Below, piece by piece: positions 23,208-29,754 of a DNA stretch of 29,754 nt (its first letter is position 1; every line of letters begins with the position of its first letter). The stretch comes from CBDCWA01 sp046048295 (lineage in GTDB: Bacteria > Pseudomonadota > Alphaproteobacteria > Rhizobiales > Hyphomicrobiaceae): assembly GCA_046048295.1 (NCBI GenBank), contig JBJOGJ010000016.1, forward strand, positions 1-29,754. Direction: 5' to 3'. The position numbers were made by a program, and so were the translations under genes. Under the pieces are notes generated by a model. That model did not search any database. It saw only the letters and a list, made by a program, of their open reading frames with translations, and was not told where the DNA came from.

Positions 23208-23243
23208 TTAATGTTAATGATTAATCGACGGCTTGTGCCGTCG
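23208..23243 (+). promoter_or_regulatory. TTAA-rich stretch and hairpin upstream of the second L,D-transpeptidase gene
   Basis: Three TTAA boxes start at 23208, 23214 and 23221 in a locally AT-rich stretch. They are followed by CGACGGC and GCCGTCG (23226-23243) pairing around TTGT. The hairpin ends 32 bases before the ATG. This suggests a promoter or operator plus a leader structure; the regulator is unknown. Confidence 0.35.
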
Positions 23244-23275
23244 GATTCAGGCCAATTCTCAGCGGGATCTCAGTG

Positions 23276-23704
23276 ATGTTGCGTGCCCTTATGGGCTGTC
23301 TACTGGCAGCCATTCTATCCATCCAATTCGCCGCCCCGGCCTCGGCCCGGGTCAACGCGGTGGTCGATCTTTCCTCGCAGACGGTGGATGTCTACGTGAA
23401 CGGCGTTCATCGTCACCGCTGGCGGACTTCGACAGGCCGTCGCGGGTACCGGACGCCAACCGGCGTCTACAGCCCTAAGCGGCTAGAACGCGATTGGTAC
23501 TCGCGCAAGTACTACTGGTCGCCGATGCCTTATTCCGTCTTCTTTCGCGGGGGGTATGCGATCCATGGCACCACGGAGACAGGGCGGCTGGGCCGACCGG
23601 CATCGCATGGCTGCATCCGGCTGCGCACAGCGCATGCGCGCGAGCTGTTCAATTTGATCCGCCGCTATGGAATGAACCGCTCGCGAATCATCATCCGCAA
23701 CTGA
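23276..23704 (+). CDS. Small exported L,D-transpeptidase (YkuD domain)
   Basis: 142 residues. The signal peptide (MGCLLAAILSIQFAAPASA, about 6-24) is followed directly by a minimal YkuD domain. This starts AVVDLSSQTVDVYVNG and carries the product-template motif GVYSPKRL. The catalytic motif is complete: H97 in HGTTETGRLGRPASHGC and C113 in SHGCIRL. It should form 3-3 cross-links or remodel peptidoglycan in the periplasm. The first in-frame codon is GTG at 23273; ATG at 23276 is preferred. It converges on the aminotransferase gene, with a four-base gap between the two stop codons. Confidence 0.92.
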   Translation: MLRALMGCLLAAILSIQFAAPASARVNAVVDLSSQTVDVYVNGVHRHRWRTSTGRRGYRTPTGVYSPKRLERDWYSRKYYWSPMPYSVFFRGGYAIHGTTETGRLGRPASHGCIRLRTAHARELFNLIRRYGMNRSRIIIRN

Positions 23705-23708
23705 ATAC

Positions 23709-24818
23709 TCAAGCACGACTGGCATCGGCAAGCGCAGCAGGCAGTACCGACGCCAGCAAATCCAGGTCCGAGCCGGTTCCGACGCTGACGCGGATGCAGC
23801 GATCGAGCGGGGCGACCGAGGGCATGCGCACGAATATGTCCCGTTCGATAAGTGCGTCCAGCACGCGACGTGCGAACATGCCGTCGCGCTGGCAGTCCAC
23901 AGTGACGAAATTCGTTGCCGAAGGAATCGCGGCCAATCCGTTTTCCGAAGCAATCGCGGCGATCCGCGCCCGCGCGCTCTCGATGCCTCGCACAACGCCG
24001 ACGAGATAGTCCTGATCCGCCAGCGCTGCGAGCGCCGCCACCTGGGCAAGCCTCGACACTGCGAAGTGATTGCGGATCTTGTCGAAGGCGGCGATCACGC
24101 CGGCCTCGCCGATGGCGTAGCCGACCCGTATGCCGGCCAGACCGTAGGCCTTGGAAAAGGTGCGGAAACGGACAACACCCGGATTCGAGACATCGAGTAC
24201 GGGAATGGCACCGCGGGGTGCGGTGTCGGCGTAAGCCTCATCGAGGATCATGGTCATGCCCTCCGGCACGAGACCCATCATCCCCTCGACGATCGTGGCA
24301 TCATGCCATGTGCCCATCGGATTATCGGGATTGGCGAGGTAGACGATCCTGGCGCGCTCGCGGCGTGCCGTCTCGATCAATGCCACGGGATCTTCCCGGT
24401 CGTCGCGGTAGGGAACGGTGACGAGGCGGCATCCGTACCCCGCAACGTGATAGTTGAACGTCGGATAGCCGCCGAGCGAGGACACGATCGTGTCCTGAGG
24501 ATCGGCGAAGAGCCGCACCGCATAGCCGAGCAGGGCGTCGACCCCCTCCCCCACGGCGATGTTGGCCGGCGCAATTCCATGAAACGCAGCCAATGCCGCC
24601 TTCAACTCGAAGTTTTCCGGATCGCCGTATTTCCAGATCTCTGCAGCGGCATTGCCGATCGCTTCGACAACGCGTGGCGATGGACCGAACACACTTTCGT
24701 TCGCTCCCAGGCGTGCCGCGAACGGGCGGCCGCGGCGGCGTTCGATCGCTTCCGGCCCCACGAATGGTACGGTGGCAGGAAGATCGCGGACTATGCAGCT
24801 GAAAGAGTTGTCGGCCAT
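23709..24818 (-). CDS. HisC-like PLP-dependent aminotransferase
   Basis: 369-residue class I/II aminotransferase resembling histidinol-phosphate aminotransferase. The PLP-binding lysine is K223 in FSKAYGLAGIRVGYAIG. Also visible are LGANESVFGPSP near the N-terminus (substrate binding), NPDNPMGTWH (the conserved NP.NPTG motif in variant form) and ILDEAYAD (the aspartate that contacts the pyridine nitrogen). The C-terminal arginine for the substrate carboxylate is probably in DRCIRVSVG. It may act on histidinol phosphate or aromatic amino acids; no his genes are nearby, so hisC is not assigned. No strong ribosome site precedes the ATG at 24818. It lies downstream of DUF1489 on the same strand, 67 bases away. 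Confidence 0.88.
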   Translation of the reverse strand: MADNSFSCIVRDLPATVPFVGPEAIERRRGRPFAARLGANESVFGPSPRVVEAIGNAAAEIWKYGDPENFELKAALAAFHGIAPANIAVGEGVDALLGYAVRLFADPQDTIVSSLGGYPTFNYHVAGYGCRLVTVPYRDDREDPVALIETARRERARIVYLANPDNPMGTWHDATIVEGMMGLVPEGMTMILDEAYADTAPRGAIPVLDVSNPGVVRFRTFSKAYGLAGIRVGYAIGEAGVIAAFDKIRNHFAVSRLAQVAALAALADQDYLVGVVRGIESARARIAAIASENGLAAIPSATNFVTVDCQRDGMFARRVLDALIERDIFVRMPSVAPLDRCIRVSVGTGSDLDLLASVLPAALADASRA

Positions 24819-24885
24819 TGCATCGCTGCCAGGATATTGATGGGGCGGGCATTGTCACGATTCCTGGCGCAGGCGTCCAGCGCCA

Positions 24886-25326
24886 TCACAACAGGCACAG
24901 CTCAGCCAACGCGCGGCGCAACCTCGGCGGCATGCCTTCGAGCCCCTCGCCTCCGGCCACGCCCAGATCGGGCGGCGCATCGTCGGCCGCGAGATAGCGC
25001 CAGCCCTGGAAGGCCCTGCGCGGCACGGGACGGACCGGGACGAGTTGCCTGTCGAGGATCAGGAGCGTGCACGGCGTGCCGTCGAGGCGCGTACCTTCAC
25101 GGAAATCCATCAGGCGCTGGCGCGCCTGGATCATGCCCTTGATGACCCAGTAGATCGAGCCACCGTCGAGCAGTTCCTCGCGCCGTCGCGGCATCTGGAG
25201 AGTCCGATGGAAGAGCTCGGGCTCAAGGCCGTCTTGCTTCATCATGGCCAGCCGTTCGGCCTGCCATTCGGCAAGGCTCTCGACGGAATCCGTTCCGGCA
25301 CTCAGCTTGACGAGATGGATGCTCAC
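24886..25326 (-). CDS. DUF1489 family protein
   Basis: 146-residue cytosolic protein of an alphaproteobacterial family of unknown function. Landmarks are HLVKLSAGTDSVESLAEWQ near the start, then PRRREELLDGGSIYWVIKGMIQARQRLMDF in the middle, then RRAFQGWRYLAADDAPPDLG near the C-terminus. A GTG start overlaps the stop codon of the upstream carboxylase alpha gene (GTGA), with GAGG seven bases before it. This implies translational coupling and co-transcription. No function is assigned. Confidence 0.85.
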   Translation of the reverse strand: MSIHLVKLSAGTDSVESLAEWQAERLAMMKQDGLEPELFHRTLQMPRRREELLDGGSIYWVIKGMIQARQRLMDFREGTRLDGTPCTLLILDRQLVPVRPVPRRAFQGWRYLAADDAPPDLGVAGGEGLEGMPPRLRRALAELCLL

Positions 25327-27257
25327 GCCCCGGCCTCTTCGTCGTACGTGGCAATGACCTGACCTGCCGCCACCTGTTCTCCCGGTGAAACGAGGACGGC
25401 GGCGACGATGCCATCCCGCGGAGCCTGCACGATGTGCTCCATCTTCATCGCTTCGACAATAGCAATGGTGGCGCCACGCTCGACGTTTTCCCCAGCACGC
25501 ACGGCGATGGCGGCGATCCGGCCGGTTATCGGCGCAACGATGCGGCTGCCAGCCTCGCCCGCCTCAGTTTCGGCATTCCAGTCCGGCCATGCGACGACGG
25601 TCTGGGCGAGATCGTACAGGACATAGGCGCACGGGCCGTGGGTGAAGATGGCGGCCGTCTCGAGTTCGGCTCCGTCGAAGGTTCCGCCGGCAACCATCAG
25701 TCGCATGGCATCGCCGTCCCATGCAGCCGACACGGATTGCGGCTCGCCGTCGACGACGAAGGCGTAGCGGACGGTACGCGGCACACCGAGCTGGAAGGCG
25801 TCGCCGGCGGACCAGGCATCGCCAGACTGCGCAGCGCGATCCTCCAGAAGGACGCGGACACCGGCCGCAGCTGCCGCTGGGGACGACTCACGCGAGGCGA
25901 AACGGGCGATGCCGCGATCGATAAGCCCGGTGTCGATATCGGCGGTGGCGAACTCGGGCGAGGTGAGCAGGCGATGAAGAAACGACGCGTTGGTGCGGGG
26001 ACCGGCAACGTGGAACCGACTGAGCGCGCCAGCGGCTGCAGCGATGGCGGCTGAACGCGTGTCGCCATGGGTGATGACCTTGGCGAGAAGCGAGTCATAG
26101 TCGGGCGGCACCAGTCGACCGGCTTCGAAGCCGGCGTCGACGCGGAGCCCCTCGAACACCGGTTCGCTCCAGACGATTATCGGCCCCGTCGAAGGCCGGA
26201 AGCCGGCCGAGGGATCCTCTGCGCAAAGGCGCGCCTCGACGGCATGGCCATGCATCGCAATCTCGTCCTGGGAGATCGGAAGCGGTTCGCCAGCGGCGAC
26301 GCGAAGCTGCCACTCGACGAGATCGAGTCCTGTTATTGCTTCGGTGACCGGATGTTCGACCTGCAGGCGCGTGTTCATCTCTATGAAGTAGAAGCCGGCA
26401 TTGCTCGAGAGGATCCCACCCTCGACGAGGAACTCGACAGTACCTGCACCTTCATAGCGTGCTGCCCTGGCAAGAGCTGTGGCCGCATCCGTGAGGTTGG
26501 TGCGCAGCTCGGAACTCATGGCCGCCGCCGGCGCCTCCTCGATGACCTTCTGGTGACGGCGCTGCAGCGTGCACTCGCGCTCGAACATGTGCACGACATT
26601 GCCGTGGCGATCGGCAAACACCTGCACCTCGATATGGCGTGGGCGTTCGATGAGGCGCTCGAGGATGACCCGCTCGTCACCGAATGCCGCCATCGCCTCG
26701 CGCCGGGCACTGGCGAGCATGGCAGCGAAGTCGCCGGCGGTATCGACACGGCGCATGCCCCGCCCGCCGCCGCCCGCCACAGCCTTTATGAGCAGGGGAA
26801 AGCCGATCCGTTCCGCTTCGCCGGCAAGGACTTCGTCAGCCTGCGCATGTCCGTCGTAGCCCGGCACGACGGGTATCTGAGCTTCGCGTGCGAGGATCTT
26901 GGCACTCGCCTTGTCACCGAGACGGCGCATGGCATCTGCTGGAGGGCCTACGAAGACCAGGCCGGCGGCCGAACAGGCATCGGCAAAGCGCGCGCTCTCG
27001 GAGAGGAAGCCGTAGCCGGGATGGATGGCGTCGGCGCCAGCAGAACTGGCTGCCCCAATGATCTTCTCGACCGACAGATAGCTCTCCGTCGCCGGCGCCG
27101 AACCAATGTGGACGGCAGCGTCCGCCCGCTCGACGTGAAGTGCACTGCTGTCGGCATCCGAATAGACAGCCACCGTCTCGATGCCGAGCCGACGGGCCGT
27201 GCGGATGATGCGGCAGGCAATCTCGCCACGATTGGCTATAAGCAGCCGCTTGAACAT
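25323..27257 (-). CDS. mccA: Methylcrotonyl-CoA-type carboxylase, biotin carboxylase/biotin carrier subunit
   Basis: 644-residue alpha subunit. The biotin carboxylase part (about 1-445) has ANRGEIACRIIRTARRLGI at the N-terminus, HPGYGFLSE, the ATP-grasp loop AGGGGRGMR, EMNTRLQVEHPVTE and DYDSLLAKVI. After a less conserved linker, the biotin carrier domain ends the protein, with the biotinylated lysine K605 in EAMKMEH. It carboxylates biotin with ATP and bicarbonate. Together with the carboxyltransferase subunit at 28156-29754 it would carboxylate 3-methylcrotonyl-CoA (leucine breakdown), though propionyl- or geranyl-CoA cannot be excluded. It follows arsC by three bases and overlaps DUF1489 by four. 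Start ATG at 27257. Confidence 0.9.
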   Translation of the reverse strand: MFKRLLIANRGEIACRIIRTARRLGIETVAVYSDADSSALHVERADAAVHIGSAPATESYLSVEKIIGAASSAGADAIHPGYGFLSESARFADACSAAGLVFVGPPADAMRRLGDKASAKILAREAQIPVVPGYDGHAQADEVLAGEAERIGFPLLIKAVAGGGGRGMRRVDTAGDFAAMLASARREAMAAFGDERVILERLIERPRHIEVQVFADRHGNVVHMFERECTLQRRHQKVIEEAPAAAMSSELRTNLTDAATALARAARYEGAGTVEFLVEGGILSSNAGFYFIEMNTRLQVEHPVTEAITGLDLVEWQLRVAAGEPLPISQDEIAMHGHAVEARLCAEDPSAGFRPSTGPIIVWSEPVFEGLRVDAGFEAGRLVPPDYDSLLAKVITHGDTRSAAIAAAAGALSRFHVAGPRTNASFLHRLLTSPEFATADIDTGLIDRGIARFASRESSPAAAAAGVRVLLEDRAAQSGDAWSAGDAFQLGVPRTVRYAFVVDGEPQSVSAAWDGDAMRLMVAGGTFDGAELETAAIFTHGPCAYVLYDLAQTVVAWPDWNAETEAGEAGSRIVAPITGRIAAIAVRAGENVERGATIAIVEAMKMEHIVQAPRDGIVAAVLVSPGEQVAAGQVIATYDEEAGA

Positions 27258-27260
27258 CGG

Positions 27261-27638
27261 TCAGGGAAGCAGATCGTGGACAAGATCGGCGGGGCGGCAG
27301 AGCTTCGTGCCCTTGGCCGTCACGACGATCGGGCGCTCGATAAGAACGGGGTGCTCGACCATCGCATCGAGGATCTCCTCAGCGGGCTGGGTGTCGCCAT
27401 GCAGACCGGCGGCCGCATACTCCTTCTGCTTCTTGCGGACGAGATCGCCGGGCTTCATGCCCATGTCCATCAGCAGCGACTTGAGCTTCGCCTTCGACGG
27501 CGGGGTCTTAAGGTACTCGATAATCTCCGGCTCAATACCAGCGGCACGGATGGCATCCAGCACCTTGCGCGAGGTGCCGCAACGAGGGTTATGGTAGATC
27601 GTGACGGTGGCGCTACCGGCGCTTTTCCTGGCGTTCAT
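27261..27638 (-). CDS. arsC: ArsC-family (Spx/arsenate reductase) protein
   Basis: 125-residue thioredoxin-fold protein of the glutaredoxin-dependent arsenate reductase family. The catalytic cysteine is C20 in IYHNPRCGTSRK. The two C-terminal arginines expected to bind the oxyanion are in HPVLIERPIVV and GTKLCRPADLV. EIIEYLKTPPSKAKLKSLLMDMGMKPGDLVRKKQKEY is the typical middle part. No ars regulator or efflux pump is nearby, so detoxification is not shown by context; some family members have other or unknown roles. Its ATG overlaps the upstream stop codon (ATGA), and mccA starts three bases after its own stop. Confidence 0.88.
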   Translation of the reverse strand: MNARKSAGSATVTIYHNPRCGTSRKVLDAIRAAGIEPEIIEYLKTPPSKAKLKSLLMDMGMKPGDLVRKKQKEYAAAGLHGDTQPAEEILDAMVEHPVLIERPIVVTAKGTKLCRPADLVHDLLP

Positions 27639-28060
27639 TTTGCAGCCTTGCAGAACCCATAGTATTGAGAAATGACGGGCTCCCCAAAGAGCCCGAAATG
27701 GCGCGAATGGACGGCTGGATACGTACCCGTCGCACTATCCTTGTCGTAAATTGTCGTCATGTTGAGGAAGCCTTCGGTCACCACCTCGAGGAAGTGGTTG
27801 GCGTTGATGGCCCGCACGACGCGCAGGGTCGTCCGCCCCGTGCCATTGCGCAAGATCGCGCGTTGCCCAGTGAGGTCGATCTCGACGATGCCGATGGCAA
27901 GCGGCGTGACGGGCTTCGACTTGTAGTTCCCCTTTGCGTAAGAGACTGTGGTTCCCTGGCTGAACGTGCAGTCGAGATTCGCGGGCATGACGCCATTGGC
28001 CATTGCGGGGGCGAGAGTGGCCCAGGCAAGAAGGGCGACGATCATGGTGAGGAATCGCAT
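27635..28060 (-). CDS. Small exported protein of unknown function
   Basis: 141 residues from ATG at 28060, which has GGGAG seven bases upstream. The signal peptide MRFLTMIVALLAWATLAPAMA is followed by a mature beta-rich domain with two cysteines that could pair (LDCTF and GFCKAAK). The body contains IGIVEIDLTGQRAILRNGTGRTTLRVV and ANHFLEVVTEGFLNMTTIYD, ending GEPVISQYYGFCKAAK. No domain is recognised. It lies 95 bases after the carboxyltransferase gene, and its stop overlaps the arsC start by four bases, so it is part of the same transcription unit. Confidence 0.75.
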   Translation of the reverse strand: MRFLTMIVALLAWATLAPAMANGVMPANLDCTFSQGTTVSYAKGNYKSKPVTPLAIGIVEIDLTGQRAILRNGTGRTTLRVVRAINANHFLEVVTEGFLNMTTIYDKDSATGTYPAVHSRHFGLFGEPVISQYYGFCKAAK

Positions 28061-28100
28061 CAGCAAGCTCCCTGGTGGCGGACGCTTGGAAATCTAGCCG

Positions 28101-28114
28101 CATCACGAGTGATG
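28101..28114. promoter_or_regulatory. Perfect palindrome in the mccB-secreted protein gap
   Basis: CATCACGAGTGATG has 6-base arms around GA. On the minus strand it lies between a poor -35-like TTTCAC and a better -10-like TAGATT (17-base spacing), where an operator could act. It could equally be a small transcript hairpin. The regulator is unknown. Confidence 0.35.
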
Positions 28115-28155
28115 TGAAACGGAAAACGTCGCGTGCACACTTCGCGGTTAAGACC

Positions 28156-29754
28156 TCACATGCGAAATACGCCGAAACGGGTCGCCCTGGCAGGCGCAAT
28201 TGACGCGACAGCGAGGCAGAGGCCCAGGACGCGGCGGGTCTCCGCCGGCGCTATGATGCCGTCGTCCCATAGGCGCGCGGTGGCGAAGTAGGGGTTCCCC
28301 TCTGCCTCGTACTGCTCGAGGATAGGCCTGCGAAACGCCTCCTCCTCTTCCCCGCTCCAGCTCCTGCCCGATGCTTCCAGGGCATCGCGCCGCACCGTCG
28401 CCAGTACGCTTGCGGCCTGCTGGCCGCCCATGACGGAGATGCGCGCGTTCGGCCAGGTAAATAGGAAACGAGGGTCATAGGCGCGGCCGCACATGGCGTA
28501 GTTGCCCGCCCCATAGGAGCCACCGACGATGACGGTCAGCTTCGGGACATTCGCCGCCGCGACAGCAGCGACCATCTTGGCGCCGTCGCGGGCGATGCCG
28601 CCTGCTTCCGCCTCGCGGCCGACCATGAAGCCCGAGATGTTCTGCAGAAACAGGAGTGGAATGCCGCGGGTACAGGCAAGCTCGATGAAGTGGGTGGCCT
28701 TGAGAGCACTGTCGGAATGCAGGATGCCGTTGTTCGCCAGGACCGCGACCGGGGCGCCTTCGATGTGGGCAAAACCTGTGACGATGGTCGGCGCATAGCG
28801 GGCCTTGAACTCGGAAAACTCTGAACCGTCCACCAGCCTCGCGATGATCTCGCGCGCATCATACTGCACGGCAGGAGAGACCGGCACGATGCCAGAGAGC
28901 TCCTGCGTGGCGTATGCCGGCGCAACGGCATCGCGATGGACGAGGCGACTGGCATCGCGGCGATTGAGGCCGGCGACAATGGTGCGGGCAATCTCGAGCG
29001 CATGCTCGTCGTTGACTGCCAGATGATCGGCGACGCCCGACAGCCGCGTGTGCACATCTGCGCCGCCCAGCTCCTCTGCCGTAACGGTCTCGCCGGTTGC
29101 AGCCTTCACGAGCGGCGGGCCGCCGAGGAAGATCGTGCCCTGGCCCTTGACGATCACGGCCTCGTCCGACATCGCGGGCACGTAGGCACCGCCGGCAGTG
29201 CAGCTTCCCATGACGATCGCGATCTGCGGTATCCCGGCGGCAGACATGCGCGCCTGATTGTAGAAGATGCGCCCGAAATGATCGCGGTCCGGAAAAACCT
29301 CGGCCTGATGGGGCAGGTTGGCGCCACCGGAATCGACGAGGTAGATGCAGGGCAGGCCGTTCTCTGCGGCGATTTCCTGTGCCCTGAGATGCTTCTTGAC
29401 GGTCAGGGGATAGTAGGTCCCCCCCTTGATCGTCGCATCGTTTGCGACGATCATCACAAGCGTTCCCGCGACCCGCGAAATGCCGGTAATGATACCTGCG
29501 CCATGGATATCGCCGCCATAGAGATCGATTGCGGCGAGCGGCGACAACTCCAGAAACGGTGCGCCGGGATCGATCAGCCGCATCACCCTTTCTCGTGGCA
29601 GAAGCTTGCCACGAGCGACATGGCGGTCGCGGGCAGATTGCGGACCACCTTCAGCGGCCGCCGAGCGACGCCGGGCAAGCAGTGCAACGGCGTCGTCCAT
29701 GGCGCGCTTGTTGACGGCGAAATCAGCCGAGGCGGTGTCGATCCTGGAAATCAG
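28156..29754 (-). CDS. mccB: Methylcrotonyl-CoA-type carboxylase, carboxyltransferase subunit (partial, 5' end outside window)
   Basis: 533 residues are visible; the frame stays open to the window edge. The 18 codons upstream of ATG 29700 read LISRIDTASADFAVNKRA, typical of the family N-terminus, so the true start lies outside. The crotonase-fold carboxyltransferase motifs are complete: RHVARGKLLPRERV, LYLVDSGGANLPHQAEVFPDRDHFGRIFYNQA (written CIYLVDSGGANL here), VMGSCTAGGAYVPAMSD, GTIFLGGPPLVKAATGE and VGGSYGAGNYAMCGRAYDPRFLFTWPNARISVMGGQQAA. These match methylcrotonyl-CoA carboxylase beta best; geranyl-CoA carboxylase is the alternative. It transfers CO2 from biotin to the acyl-CoA. It is the first gene seen of the minus-strand carboxylase cluster. 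Confidence 0.93.
   Translation of the reverse strand: MISRIDTASADFAVNKRAMDDAVALLARRRSAAAEGGPQSARDRHVARGKLLPRERVMRLIDPGAPFLELSPLAAIDLYGGDIHGAGIITGISRVAGTLVMIVANDATIKGGTYYPLTVKKHLRAQEIAAENGLPCIYLVDSGGANLPHQAEVFPDRDHFGRIFYNQARMSAAGIPQIAIVMGSCTAGGAYVPAMSDEAVIVKGQGTIFLGGPPLVKAATGETVTAEELGGADVHTRLSGVADHLAVNDEHALEIARTIVAGLNRRDASRLVHRDAVAPAYATQELSGIVPVSPAVQYDAREIIARLVDGSEFSEFKARYAPTIVTGFAHIEGAPVAVLANNGILHSDSALKATHFIELACTRGIPLLFLQNISGFMVGREAEAGGIARDGAKMVAAVAAANVPKLTVIVGGSYGAGNYAMCGRAYDPRFLFTWPNARISVMGGQQAASVLATVRRDALEASGRSWSGEEEEAFRRPILEQYEAEGNPYFATARLWDDGIIAPAETRRVLGLCLAVASIAPARATRFGVFRM

Noticed and set aside
23208..23224. CtrA binding site (TTAA-N7-TTAA)
   Set aside because: The TTAA boxes are spaced by 2, 3 or 9 bases, never 7.
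23709..24818. Firm hisC assignment
   Set aside because: The protein is HisC-like, but no histidine genes are adjacent and close relatives act on other substrates.
27261..27638. Arsenic resistance operon
   Set aside because: Only an ArsC-family gene is present; there is no arsR, arsB/acr3 or other ars gene, and the gene is embedded in a carboxylase cluster.
26067..27662. Plus-strand open frame of 531 codons antisense to mccA and arsC
   Set aside because: It is fully covered by well-supported genes on the other strand; long antisense frames are expected in GC-rich coding DNA. The translation shows no domain and has the Arg/Asp/Gly/His bias of a shadow frame.

Overview
The window is a high-GC chromosomal stretch from an alphaproteobacterium, most likely of the order Hyphomicrobiales (Rhizobiales). 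Supporting signs are a stand-alone F0 ATP-synthase operon with two b-type subunits (atpI-B-E-F'-F), the run mutY / dciA (DUF721) / dsbA / dsbA / smc, small families such as TIGR02301 and DUF1489, and two YkuD L,D-transpeptidases. Genus and species cannot be read from the sequence. No transposase, integrase, phage gene, tRNA, rRNA or CRISPR array was found. It looks like core chromosome with near-continuous coding and both outermost genes cut by the window edges.

Layout. 1-1353 (minus): ygfZ-like folate-binding protein followed by the DNA glycosylase tag (cut at the left edge). 1438-2754 (plus): a dihydroorotase of the hydantoinase/allantoinase-like class. 2940-5566: an L,D-transpeptidase, a conserved exported protein of unknown function, a LysE exporter and a small unknown gene overlapping it tail to tail. 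5663-7283: NUDIX hydrolase and TIGR02301 protein (minus), then an SRAP/HMCES abasic-site protein (plus). 7527-9269: an orphan Clp N-domain/coiled-coil protein. 9445-11475 (minus): lytic transglycosylase and MutY. 11630-17359 (plus): DciA, two DsbA-like thiol oxidoreductases (one membrane-anchored, one predicted lipoprotein) and SMC. 17526-19304 (minus): an Ala/Pro-rich unknown protein and a membrane-anchored SUMF1-fold protein. 19550-22183 (plus): atpI-atpB-atpE-atpF'-atpF. 22312-23704 (plus): a short-chain dehydrogenase and a second L,D-transpeptidase. 23709-29754 (minus): a HisC-like aminotransferase, then DUF1489, the biotin-carboxylase subunit, ArsC, a small secreted protein and the carboxyltransferase subunit of a methylcrotonyl-CoA-type carboxylase (the last cut at the right edge).

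Themes. Genome maintenance is well represented (Tag, MutY, SRAP, DciA, SMC, NUDIX). So is the envelope: two L,D-transpeptidases, a lytic transglycosylase, two Dsb proteins and several exported unknowns. The 3' carboxylase cluster fits leucine/isovalerate catabolism but has two unrelated-looking genes between its two subunits.

The most interesting non-coding signal is a family of structured repeats that begin within a few bases of the stop codons of pyrC, the Clp-N gene, smc and (degenerate) atpF, always in the sense of the upstream gene. The two best copies share a module order (head TTTCGCTCACGG, a CCGCGGGGGCGG/GGGCCGCAGTCGCGG core, a GGAGC...GCTCC hairpin, then a second head) with a period of 112-115 bases. 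The stems are kept while their sequence changes. This looks like a 3'-end RNA/REP-like element that I cannot match to a named family. A strong hairpin between atpE and atpF' is a second notable structure. All functional calls rest on reading motifs by eye; no database search was possible.
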